Shown: one piece after another, positions 1 through 6,769 of the stretch | How positions within the stretch are numbered: position 1 is the stretch's first letter | How the letters are laid out: each line of letters begins with the position of its first letter | NCBI GenBank assembly: GCA_038751255.1 | Contig: JBCDGN010000068.1 | Location: 1 to 20,586, forward strand | From: JANSYP01 sp038751255 | GTDB taxonomy: Bacteria; Pseudomonadota; Alphaproteobacteria; Rhodobacterales; Rhodobacteraceae | Reading direction: 5' to 3' | DNA: 20,586 bases | Notes under the pieces: model-generated | Told to the model about the DNA's origin: nothing | Databases searched by the model: none | Seen by the model: only the letters and a program-made list of their open reading frames with translations | Program-made: the position numbers and the translations under genes

Positions 1-165
1 CGTACCTGCCCAAGGCTCGGGTCGAGACAACAAAGTCGGCCAGCTACATGAGCCTGATGCCGGGGGCGGTTGCATGAGCGAAACCCCGCAAGTGCTGCTT
101 CAGCACCACCTCAAGAAGCTCCGTCTGCCGACCTTCAACGGCGAATACGCCAAACTCGCCCGGCT
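1..165 (+). mobile_element. IS21-family insertion sequence remnant
   Basis: The window opens inside an IS21-type istA-istB pair. The end of an istA-like frame overlaps the istB start by ATGA, the usual translational coupling of this family. The recognisable istB homology runs out near base 165, where the protein becomes unrelated. The ATP-binding and C-terminal parts of IstB are absent, so the element cannot be autonomous as it stands. Only the left part lies outside the window, so whether istA is intact cannot be judged. Confidence 0.7.
3..77 (+). CDS. istA: IS21-family transposase IstA, C-terminal end (partial)
   Basis: An open frame enters from the left edge and ends at TGA 75-77. Its last residues are YLPKARVETTKSASYMSLMP followed by GAVA. 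The segment is too short to show a domain. It is assigned to IstA because the stop overlaps the start of a clear IstB N-terminus by ATGA, as in IS21 elements. IstA is the DDE transposase that works with the helper ATPase IstB. Identity rests mainly on context. Confidence 0.55.
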   Translation, partial: YLPKARVETTKSASYMSLMPGAVA

Positions 166-298
166 ATTTCGGAGATCTCATGGTGCTTCTCACAGAAAGC
201 ATCTTGCCTGCTGCACGGCGCACCTAGGTCACCTGGAACAAACTATCCCCAAAAGCTCTCGGGCGATCCAACTCATGTCTCCAAGATTGCCGAAATGA
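74..298 (+). pseudogene. istB: Truncated IS21-family helper ATPase IstB
   Basis: The frame starts at ATG 74. Its first ~30 residues (MSETPQVLLQHHLKKLRLPT, then FNGEYAKLAR) match the N-terminus of the IstB clade that begins MSE-P-xLLxHHLKxLxLPTF. After about residue 31 (base ~165) the homology stops and the frame continues as unrelated sequence to a stop at 298. IstB is normally about 240-260 residues with Walker A and B motifs; both are missing. The break looks like a deletion or a later insertion, because the downstream bases do not resume IstB in any frame. Confidence 0.75.
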
Positions 299-630
299 GC
301 GGATTGGGGGTCAGGTGCAGACCCAATGGTGAAGCCTTTTTGGGCCCAGTGTCCAGGCGCAGACGCCATTGATTTCCGAAGGGTAGGGTGCTTCACGGTT
401 TGCAGAACACCCGGTGAAAGTGTCAATCCCCGAGTTTCAGTGTCTGAGCCTCTTAACACTGTGCCTCCACTTGAGAGCCACTGGAGGAAACGTGGATTCT
501 CTGAAACTGGGGCTAGACAGGCGCATTTCGGCGGAAAAGCGCAAACACATGGCGCGTCCACCTGGCATTTCGTTTTCTCAGTATCGCCGCAGACCCTCCG
601 GTCACGTCCTACGGCATCGCTCAAACGGTC
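166..630. other. Non-coding stretch after the IS remnant
   Basis: No open frame here has a recognisable product, a Shine-Dalgarno site or codon use like the neighbours. Frames exist on both strands but overlap each other and look like chance. The stretch holds several inverted repeats: ATTGGGGGTC at 303-312 against GACCCAAT at 320-327, and the larger element at 421-519. It is probably debris of mobile elements between the IS21 remnant and the 3' end of the DJ-1/PfpI gene. Confidence 0.5.
421..519. repeat. 99-bp inverted-repeat element, IS-end or MITE-like
   Basis: The left arm 421-440 (TGTCAATCCCCGAGTTTCAG) is the near-perfect inverse of the right arm 501-519 (CTGAAACTGGGGCTAGACA), with two mismatches and one bulged base. 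The ends are TGTC and GACA. Inside are two further inverted repeats: CAGTGT 438-443 with ACACTG 456-461, and CCTCCA 464-469 with TGGAGG 482-487. AGTGTC also recurs directly at 419-424 and 439-444, like the repeated transposase-binding sites at IS21 ends. It could be fused IS ends, a MITE, or a structured RNA. Confidence 0.45.
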
Positions 631-1359
631 TCAATGCCCCAAGGCATCGACGACCAGTTCCGCGGCGGCCGCGCCAGAGGCTTGTTGCTGACCGGTGATC
701 AAAGCGCCATCGCGAACGGCAAATGGCTTGAACATGGCGGACGTGATGAAGTTGGTATCCTCCATCTTCTTCGCTTCCTCTTCGATCCAGAAAGGTTGAA
801 CCTTTTGGCCGACCCAAGTGTCCACATAGGCCTCTTCGCTGTTGGCAAACCCTGTCCAGGTTTTGCCCTTTGCAAGAAACTCGCCATTTGAGAGCCGGAC
901 TTTCAGCAGATTGCAGGTGCCGTGACAGACCAATGCGACGATCTTTCCGGCTTCGTAGACAGATGCAATAGAAGCATGGAGCTTGGTGTCATCGATCATT
1001 GTGATCATCGGTGATTGCCCACCAGCGACAAAGATCGCGTCATACGCTCTGGGGTCGATCTCGCCAAGGGATTTGGTGCCTAGTAGAAGCGGTGCATGTT
1101 TCTTCGAAGTTTTAAATCCGAGCGAAATTAGATCATCCGATGCATAGCCGCTCTCATCCTTTGGGTCGGACAAGGTGTCGGCAACAAGGTCGCCACCGGC
1201 GGGTGACACGATTTCAATCTCATATCCGGCCTCGCTAAAAACCCAATAGGGATGGGACAACTCCGCCCACCAAAACCCGACAGGCCAGCCGGTGACGGGC
1301 GATGTGGCGGGATTGGCAACGATCATCAGGACTTTTTTCTGTGGCAATGTCTCAGACAT
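631..1359 (-). CDS. DJ-1/PfpI superfamily protein (type 1 glutamine amidotransferase fold)
   Basis: A 242-residue cytoplasmic protein of the DJ-1/ThiJ/PfpI superfamily, closest in layout to the Hsp31-like branch. The nucleophile elbow is ALVCHGTCNL with Cys145 followed by His146. Glu33 in the WWAELSHP segment is in the position of the conserved acid near the nucleophile. The C-terminal TGQQQASGAAAAELVVDAL is the usual end of this branch. Members act as glyoxalase III-type enzymes, deglycases or chaperones against reactive carbonyls; which applies here cannot be told. The start at 1359 has an AGAGGAA Shine-Dalgarno. The upstream monooxygenase-domain gene ends 12 bp before it, so the two form one transcription unit, divergent from the LysR gene. 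Confidence 0.85.
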   Translation of the reverse strand: MSETLPQKKVLMIVANPATSPVTGWPVGFWWAELSHPYWVFSEAGYEIEIVSPAGGDLVADTLSDPKDESGYASDDLISLGFKTSKKHAPLLLGTKSLGEIDPRAYDAIFVAGGQSPMITMIDDTKLHASIASVYEAGKIVALVCHGTCNLLKVRLSNGEFLAKGKTWTGFANSEEAYVDTWVGQKVQPFWIEEEAKKMEDTNFITSAMFKPFAVRDGALITGQQQASGAAAAELVVDALGH

Positions 1360-1371
1360 TTGAGGTTCCTC

Positions 1372-1926
1372 TTAGAGGGTTCGAGTTTTTGGGTAGATGA
1401 AGCGCGAAATCAGCGGGGTCAGGCGTGGCATGATCACATAAGTCATCAACGACACTTGCAGGATGACCGTGATGAACACCCGCAAAGCCAATGGCCAATC
1501 GTCCATCAACGGCCCAACGCTAGCATTGACGATCATAACCAGCGAAAAGATGACAGCGATCATCACAATCGCCATTCGGTGCGGGCTGGGCTGCGGGATT
1601 TTCGTGCCCGTGGGGGGATTGAACCAAAACTCAAGCCCAGTGTAGCGATCCCAAGCAGCATCGCTCGCAAAGAGTTCCGCGCCTTCGGCCAGCATCTGTG
1701 CACGAAACTCTGAGCGCTCAAAGGCTTCCAAATGCTCGATCGTGTCAAAGCGAAAGACGCTGCGATAGGCTTCTCCGTCTTCGGTTGGACGCTGTAGGCC
1801 CACGCCGAGGTAGCCGGGGAAATTGGCCTTGGCACCTTCCGTCATGCGCGTGAGCCATGCCTCATACTCGGCTTCGCGCCCGGGTTTCACCTTGCGGCGT
1901 ACGATGATGGTAACCGGTTCGCTCAT
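1372..1926 (-). CDS. Antibiotic biosynthesis monooxygenase-domain protein with two C-terminal membrane helices
   Basis: The 184-residue protein has an N-terminal ABM ferredoxin-like domain (residues ~1-105; RRKVKPGREAEYEAWL is the typical first strand and helix). A linker rich in Pro follows, then two hydrophobic helices at about 117-139 and 145-167. This resembles the COG3224 type of ABM protein, which carries a membrane tail. ABM domains act as small cofactor-independent oxygenases or haem-degrading enzymes, but many have no known substrate. The start at 1926 is preceded by GGAG about 10 bases upstream. It is the first gene of a pair with the DJ-1-family gene and is transcribed away from the LysR regulator, its probable controller. 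Confidence 0.82.
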   Translation of the reverse strand: MSEPVTIIVRRKVKPGREAEYEAWLTRMTEGAKANFPGYLGVGLQRPTEDGEAYRSVFRFDTIEHLEAFERSEFRAQMLAEGAELFASDAAWDRYTGLEFWFNPPTGTKIPQPSPHRMAIVMIAVIFSLVMIVNASVGPLMDDWPLALRVFITVILQVSLMTYVIMPRLTPLISRFIYPKTRTL

Positions 1927-2038
1927 AGATGCGTTTCTCCAAACGCTTTCGATCGGCCTTGAAGGCTCAGTTGCGTGGCAGCCATCGAGGCAACGACTTT
2001 ACTTCAATTGGGACTGAAGAGGGCATATGATATGAGCC

Positions 2039-2058
2039 TTGCTAATTTCGCTAAGCAA
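2039..2058. promoter_or_regulatory. Candidate LysR-type operator in the divergent intergenic region
   Basis: TTGCTAATTTCGCTAAGCAA is an interrupted dyad (TTGC...GCAA, arms matching at 6 of 7 positions). It lies 43 bp before the LysR start and 113 bp before the divergent ABM gene. LysR proteins typically bind T-N11-A dyads in such shared regions. A second small dyad, CTTA-TAG-TAAG, lies at 2069-2079. The assignment rests only on symmetry and position. Confidence 0.35.
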
Positions 2059-2100
2059 TAGATATTGGCTTATAGTAAGAAATTATAACGAATTGGACTT

Positions 2101-3012
2101 ATGTCTGACTTAAGCATTACTGAACTCCGTCGGCTCGATCTCACGTTGCTTTTGGTTTTTCTTGGTCTTTTGAGGCATCGAAAGGCGGTGATTGTTGCCG
2201 ATGACTTGGGCCTGACCCAGTCTGCGATCAGTCAGGCGCTCAAGCGTTTGCGGGACATCTTTGGCGATGAGCTTTTCTTGCGCCGTCCCCACGGAATGGA
2301 GCCAACAACCACGGCGTTGGCATTGGAAGCGCCGGTTTCCCGCGCCGTAGAGGCTCTACGCGGTGCGTTGGGCAGTGCGCGGCGCTTTGATCCGGGCGAA
2401 GCCACTGGTCTGATCAGGATCGCTGCGCTCCATGCGGAACAGGCGATGTTGATCCCGCCCTTGGTCGCGCGGTTGACTCAAAAGGCGCCCGGACTGAACC
2501 TCTCAGTCCTGCCGCGCGGTCGCGGTCAAGCGATTGAGGCGCTTAACGAAGGTCGTGTCGATTTGGCTCTGGGCTTTTACTGGGACCTGCCAGACACGAT
2601 CTGCAGTGAGACCCTTTATAAGGATTCCTATCTCGTCGCGGGGTTGCCGGAGGCCTTGCCCCACGCGCCGCTCATCGATCTGGATGCCTATTGTGCCGCC
2701 GATCATGTCCTTACCTCGCCGGGAGGGGATATGCGGGGGGTTGTGGACGATCAGCTCGAAACACTGGGCCGGTCGCGTCGCGTGGTACTCGGCCTACCTG
2801 CTTTTCTCCCAGCTCTTGCGGCTGTTGCGGCCTCAGGCGCTTTGGTCACGCTGCCCACGCACGTTGCGACGGCTTTTGCCGGGAGATTTGGCTTGGTCAC
2901 AGCAGAGCCGCCGATAGAGCTTCGCAGCTTTGCTGTATCGGTATTTTGGCACCGCCGGAACGACAGTGACCCGCGCACGCAGTGGATCAGAGCCCAATTG
3001 AAGGCCGACTGA
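2101..3012 (+). CDS. LysR-family transcriptional regulator
   Basis: A 303-residue regulator of typical LysR length. The N-terminal winged helix-turn-helix (residues ~10-70) contains ADDLGLTQSAISQALKRLRD, the recognition-helix pattern of the family, followed by GDELFLRRPHGMEPTT. The rest (about 95-300) is a substrate-binding-like effector domain with the usual GxVDLALG motif (residues ~151-157). It is transcribed divergently from the ABM and DJ-1 genes across 174 bp, the classic arrangement for control of the neighbouring operon. The Shine-Dalgarno before ATG 2101 is weak. The gene converges on the GntR regulator with only 26 bp between stops and no clear terminator. The effector is unknown. 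Confidence 0.9.
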   Translation: MSDLSITELRRLDLTLLLVFLGLLRHRKAVIVADDLGLTQSAISQALKRLRDIFGDELFLRRPHGMEPTTTALALEAPVSRAVEALRGALGSARRFDPGEATGLIRIAALHAEQAMLIPPLVARLTQKAPGLNLSVLPRGRGQAIEALNEGRVDLALGFYWDLPDTICSETLYKDSYLVAGLPEALPHAPLIDLDAYCAADHVLTSPGGDMRGVVDDQLETLGRSRRVVLGLPAFLPALAAVAASGALVTLPTHVATAFAGRFGLVTAEPPIELRSFAVSVFWHRRNDSDPRTQWIRAQLKAD

Positions 3013-3038
3013 ACTTAGCTTTTGGTATGCGTTGCCGC

Positions 3039-3698
3039 TTACTCCGCTGCGCTTTTCTTTAAACTGGCCATCAGAGCGTGGAATTTTTCCCCTTGCACAG
3101 CGACATGGTCTCGCAAGAGCTTGGCCGCGACATCGGCTTCGCCCACTTCGATAGCGTCCACTATGCCCTCATGCTCATCAAAAGACTGGTCCATGCGGCC
3201 CCTGAGGCTGAGCTGTTTCCGCCGAAAAGGTGTCAGTCTTTTTTGCAGACGCAAGGCTTCTTGCTCAAGAAACCCATTGCCGGCGTTCTGATAGATGATC
3301 TGATGAAAGCCTTCGTTTTCTTCGTAATATTTTTCTGAGTCGATTGCGGCAACCGCGGCACGGCATCTGTCATTGGTCGCCCGCAAACGTTGAAGCGCAT
3401 CCTCTGTGATCCTGCGCGTGGCCAAACGCGCGCAAAAAGCTTCCAGCTCGGCCATGACCTCAAACATCTCGACCAATTCAACCGGTCCAGGCTGACGAAC
3501 AAATGCACCGCGGCGTGGTATCAGTTCCACAAGACCTGACAAAGCCAAACGCTGCAACGCCTCGCGCAAAGGCGTGCGCGATACTTCAAAACGCTCTGCG
3601 AGCCGCACCTCATCCAATCGGTCGCCATCCCCGAACTCCCCGTCGAAGATGAGATTTTCGAGGGTGATGGCGATGCTATCTGCGCGTCGATCAGACAT
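3039..3698 (-). CDS. matR: GntR/FadR-subfamily regulator, probable malonate regulator MatR
   Basis: A 219-residue protein with a GntR winged helix-turn-helix (~5-69; LAERFEVSRTPLREALQRLA is diagnostic) and an FCD effector domain (~77-205). His132 (EGFHQII), His176 (DEHEGIVDAI) and His198 (LRDHV) fit the FCD metal or ligand site. It is transcribed divergently from the TRAP-matA-matB genes, as MatR is in rhizobial malonate clusters. A perfect TTGTATACAA-type palindrome lies in the shared 136-bp region. Such regulators bind TTGTATACAA-like sites and respond to the pathway's organic acid. The specific name comes from context. The start at 3698 lacks a strong Shine-Dalgarno. The match to the family is certain and the ligand is inferred. 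Confidence 0.85.
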   Translation of the reverse strand: MSDRRADSIAITLENLIFDGEFGDGDRLDEVRLAERFEVSRTPLREALQRLALSGLVELIPRRGAFVRQPGPVELVEMFEVMAELEAFCARLATRRITEDALQRLRATNDRCRAAVAAIDSEKYYEENEGFHQIIYQNAGNGFLEQEALRLQKRLTPFRRKQLSLRGRMDQSFDEHEGIVDAIEVGEADVAAKLLRDHVAVQGEKFHALMASLKKSAAE

Positions 3699-3740
3699 GT
3701 TCTGTATTTACCACACCCATTCTTGAATTCAAAGAAGTAA

Positions 3741-3756
3741 TTTTTGTATACAAAAA
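3741..3756. promoter_or_regulatory. Candidate MatR operator
   Basis: TTTTTGTATACAAAAA is a perfect 16-bp palindrome whose core TTGTATACAA matches the GntR/FadR-type operator. It is also close to the TTGTATACA core I recall for the rhizobial MatR site. It ends two bases before a TTGACA -35 hexamer for the transporter genes and lies 43 bp before the matR start, so one site could control both directions. Confidence 0.7.
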
Positions 3757-3758
3757 CA

Positions 3759-3788
3759 TTGACACAGTTTGGGTCCTCTTCGTAGTGT
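3759..3788 (+). promoter_or_regulatory. Candidate promoter of the malonate transporter operon
   Basis: TTGACA at 3759-3764 is a perfect -35 hexamer. A weak -10 (TAGTGT, 3783-3788) follows after 18 bp. The start codon of the binding-protein gene lies 47 bp downstream. The palindromic operator abuts the -35 on its upstream side, consistent with either repression or activation by the divergent regulator. Confidence 0.5.
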
Positions 3789-3834
3789 CTTTTTAGAACC
3801 CAGCCTCAGACTGGGCGATCCAAGGGAGGATACC

Positions 3835-4821
3835 GTGAAAACCATGCTGAAATCTGCAGTGGCAACCATAGCGCTGATGTCCATCGGAACGGCGGTCGGG
3901 GCGACTGAACTTCGCTTATCGCATCAATGGTCCAATCAAGATGTCCGCCATAAAGTGGCGGAGATCGTTGCCGAAGAGGTCGCGGCCTCCGATGTCGATC
4001 TTGAAATCAAGATTTTCGGATCGAAATCGCTGTTCAAACCGCGTGAGCAGTACAAGCCGCTCAGCCGTGGGCAGCTTGATATGACGGTCCTACCGCTCAG
4101 CTATGCTGGCGGCCAACAGCCCGCCTACAACCTCACCTTGATGCCGGGTCTCGTGAAAAACCACGATCACGCTGCACGTCTGAGCGAGAGCCCCTTCATG
4201 GAAGAGCTTGAAGCCAAGATGGCCGAAGATGACGTGATGGTGCTCGTCCACGGCTATCTCGCCGGTGGCTTCGCAGGCAAAGACAAATGCATCACCAGCC
4301 CCGAGGACGTGAAAGGCCTGCAGACTCGCGCGGCGGGCAAAAGCTTTGAGCAGATGCTCGCCGGGGCAGGGGCCTCGATTGCCTCCATGGCATCTTCTGA
4401 GATCTACAATGCGATGCAAACCGGCGTCCTAAACGCGGCCAACACTTCGTCTTCTTCTTTCGTGTCTTACCGGATCTATGAGCAGGTATCCTGCTACACC
4501 CCCGCCGGAGATGTGGCGTTGTGGTTCATGTATCAGCCCCTATTGATGAACAAATCCACGTTCGATGGCCTCACTGAAGATCAGCAGGCCGCTCTTCTGA
4601 GCGGTGCGGAAAAGGCCCAAGCCTATTACCTGGAAGAGGCCAAAAAGCAGGACGCAAACTCGGTTGAGGTGTTCCGCGAAGCTGGGGTGGAAATCGCAGA
4701 AATGAGCCCCGAGGACTTTGAAGCCTGGCGGCAGATCGCCAAAGAGACCTCTTACTCTTCCTTTGTTGAAGAAGTGCCAGACGGACAGCATCTGCTCGAT
4801 CTGGCTCTTTCGGTCGACTAA
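3835..4821 (+). CDS. matP: TRAP transporter substrate-binding protein, DctP family (probable malonate)
   Basis: The 328-residue periplasmic receptor has a signal peptide at ~1-23, likely cut after AVGA before TELRLSHQWS. GLQTRAAGKSF carries the conserved Arg165 that usually pairs with the ligand carboxylate. SSEIYNAMQTGVLN (187-200) is the family's hinge-region motif. Start: GTG 3835 has a strong GGAGG five bases upstream, and the product begins directly with the signal peptide. An upstream in-frame TTG at 3769 would cover the promoter, and ATG 3844 is too far from the Shine-Dalgarno. It is the first gene of the P-Q-M-A-B order known for malonate use in Sinorhizobium. Malonate specificity follows from the decarboxylase and synthetase downstream. 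Confidence 0.88.
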   Translation: MKTMLKSAVATIALMSIGTAVGATELRLSHQWSNQDVRHKVAEIVAEEVAASDVDLEIKIFGSKSLFKPREQYKPLSRGQLDMTVLPLSYAGGQQPAYNLTLMPGLVKNHDHAARLSESPFMEELEAKMAEDDVMVLVHGYLAGGFAGKDKCITSPEDVKGLQTRAAGKSFEQMLAGAGASIASMASSEIYNAMQTGVLNAANTSSSSFVSYRIYEQVSCYTPAGDVALWFMYQPLLMNKSTFDGLTEDQQAALLSGAEKAQAYYLEEAKKQDANSVEVFREAGVEIAEMSPEDFEAWRQIAKETSYSSFVEEVPDGQHLLDLALSVD

Positions 4822-4904
4822 GTTCGCGGTCAGCCGGGTCGAGGCTATTCACTGGCACCGATCCGGCACCTTTCCCGCCAAAAACCAAAGCACTGGAGGC
4901 GAGC

Positions 4905-5453
4905 ATGTCAGGTCATGGCTCTGCAGCGATATCGCATACCGGTAACAACCCTTTTCTTAGGGTCGTGGCCGCTCTCTCGATCTTCGCGGGCTGGTGTTCT
5001 GCGGGGATGATCGTCGCGGCTGTGGCGATTACCTGCCAGATGATTTTCATCCGGTTCGTACTGAACGGTTCAACCGTCTGGCAAACCGAGGCGGTGGTCT
5101 ATTTGATGATTGCAGCGACGCTGGTTGGTTTGCCCTATGTGCAGCGGCTGCGAGGCCACGTGAATGTGGATTTGATCCCGCTTTCGCTGCCTCCAACATG
5201 GCGGTTCGGATTGGCGGTCGTGACCTCCTTTGTCTCCATCGCCATCGTCTCTGTTATGCTCTGGTATGGGTATGAGTACTGGCACTTTGCTTGGGACAGA
5301 GGCTGGCGGTCCGACACCGTGTGGGGGATCAAGCTTTGGATCCCTTATCTCGCTCTGCCGATCGGCTTTGGCTTGTTCCTGCTACAATTGATCGCCGACT
5401 TGGTCGCACTTGTTCTCAAGATCGATAACCCATTTGGGTTGGAGGTCGACTGA
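4905..5453 (+). CDS. matQ: TRAP transporter small permease subunit, DctQ family
   Basis: The 182-residue inner-membrane protein has four hydrophobic helices (~25-50, 60-80, 100-122, 146-172), as expected for DctQ. RGHVNVDL (83-90) is the conserved loop motif. It forms the permease with the large subunit, energised by an ion gradient in known TRAP systems. ATG 4905 has GGAGG at 4895-4899. Its stop overlaps the start of the next gene (TGATG), so the two are translationally coupled. The 83 bp between matP and matQ contain no convincing hairpin. Confidence 0.88.
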   Translation: MSGHGSAAISHTGNNPFLRVVAALSIFAGWCSAGMIVAAVAITCQMIFIRFVLNGSTVWQTEAVVYLMIAATLVGLPYVQRLRGHVNVDLIPLSLPPTWRFGLAVVTSFVSIAIVSVMLWYGYEYWHFAWDRGWRSDTVWGIKLWIPYLALPIGFGLFLLQLIADLVALVLKIDNPFGLEVD

Positions 5454-6769
5454 TGGACCCGCTCACTCTCGGGCTCCTCGTCGCGCTCGCCACCATCTTC
5501 GTGTTGTTCTCGGGCGTCTCTGTGGCGGTGGGTCTCTTGATCGTCTCCGCAGGCTTTCTGATCGTCTTTGACGGCATGCGGTCGCTCGAGCTCATGCCAG
5601 AGATCCTCTTCGGTAAGCTCGACAATTTCGCGCTGCTCTCGATCCCGATGTTCATCATTATGGGGGCGTCCATCGCGTCCACCCGTGCGGGGGCTGATCT
5701 CTACGAGGCGTTGGAGCGGTGGCTCACGCGCGTACCCGGAGGGCTGGTGGTGTCCAATCTTGGGGCCTGCGCGCTTTTTGCCGCAATGTCGGGATCAAGC
5801 CCTGCGACCTGTGCGGCGATTGGCAAAATGGGCATTCCCGAGATGCGCAAGCGCGGCTATCCCAGCGGTGTCGCGGCAGGGTCGATCGCGGCGGGCGGGA
5901 CGCTTGGCATTCTGATCCCGCCTTCAGTGACGATGATCGTCTATGGCATTGCCACAGAGACCTCGATCGGTCGGTTGTTTCTCGCAGGCGTGATCCCAGG
6001 CCTGATGCTCGTTGGGCTTTTCATGGCCTGGTCGCTCTACTCCACCTGGCGTTCGGGCGACGCCGCGCAGCTTGGGTCCGGCAGCTACACCTGGGCGGAA
6101 CGGTTTGAGATATTGCCGCGCGTTTTACCGTTCCTAGCGATTATTCTGGGCGTGCTTTATGCGATGTATGGAGGGATCGCGACCCCGTCAGAGACCGCCG
6201 CGGTTGGCGCTTTGCTATGCCTCTTGATCGCGGTGATTATCTACAAGCTCTGGAACCCCAGCGATCTGTGGCTGGTGCTGCGCGATAGCACCAAGGAAAG
6301 CGTGATGATCCTCTTCATCATCGCGGCGGCGGGCGTGTTTTCTTACATGCTGTCGAGCCTTTTCATCACTCAGTCTATTGCGGAGTGGATTGGCACACTT
6401 GATGTCAACCGCTGGGTCTTGATGGCGGCGGTGAATGTCTTTTTGCTGATCGCTGGCTTTTTTCTGCCCCCGGTTGCGGTCATCTTGATGGCAGCACCCA
6501 TCCTGCTGCCGATCATCACGGCAGCAGGTTTTGACCCGATCTGGTTTGCTGTTGTCTTGACGATCAACATGGAAATTGGGCTGATCTCACCGCCGGTGGG
6601 CTTGAACCTTTACGTGATCAACGGCATTGCGCCAGACATTCCGCTAAAGACGATCCTGATTGGGTCCTTGCCCTTTGTCGCCTGTATGGTGATCGCAATT
6701 GTGCTGCTCTGCATCTTCCCTGGCCTTGCCACCTGGTTGCCGAATGTTGTGATGGGAACAGCGGTATGA
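5453..6769 (+). CDS. matM: TRAP transporter large permease subunit, DctM family
   Basis: The 438-residue polytopic membrane protein has the usual DctM length and about 12 hydrophobic segments. Signature elements are GSSPATCAAIG (114-124) followed by MGIPEMRKRGY, and GGTLGILIPPS (148-158) in the first scoop repeat. A later LISPPVGLNLYVING is the matching motif of the second repeat. It is the transport subunit for the substrate handed over by the binding protein. It starts in a TGATG overlap with matQ and ends in an ATGA overlap with the malonyl-CoA decarboxylase gene. That tight coupling links transport and catabolism. Confidence 0.92.
   Translation: MDPLTLGLLVALATIFVLFSGVSVAVGLLIVSAGFLIVFDGMRSLELMPEILFGKLDNFALLSIPMFIIMGASIASTRAGADLYEALERWLTRVPGGLVVSNLGACALFAAMSGSSPATCAAIGKMGIPEMRKRGYPSGVAAGSIAAGGTLGILIPPSVTMIVYGIATETSIGRLFLAGVIPGLMLVGLFMAWSLYSTWRSGDAAQLGSGSYTWAERFEILPRVLPFLAIILGVLYAMYGGIATPSETAAVGALLCLLIAVIIYKLWNPSDLWLVLRDSTKESVMILFIIAAAGVFSYMLSSLFITQSIAEWIGTLDVNRWVLMAAVNVFLLIAGFFLPPVAVILMAAPILLPIITAAGFDPIWFAVVLTINMEIGLISPPVGLNLYVINGIAPDIPLKTILIGSLPFVACMVIAIVLLCIFPGLATWLPNVVMGTAV

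Noticed and set aside
229..624. 131-codon minus-strand frame in the non-coding region after the IS remnant
   Set aside because: The composition (many Cys, Pro, Ser) and lack of a Shine-Dalgarno suggest chance. It runs through the inverted-repeat element and matches nothing I recognise.
3013..3038. Bidirectional terminator between the convergent lysR and matR genes
   Set aside because: The 26 bp contain no inverted repeat long enough to form a stem.
3769..3834. Upstream TTG start extending matP by 22 codons
   Set aside because: It would begin inside the predicted promoter and put an unrelated segment before the signal peptide; GTG 3835 has the strong GGAGG.
4822..4904. Possible hairpin between matP and matQ that would raise binding-protein expression
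   Set aside because: Only four-base arms (AGCC/GGCT) could be found; this is not above chance.
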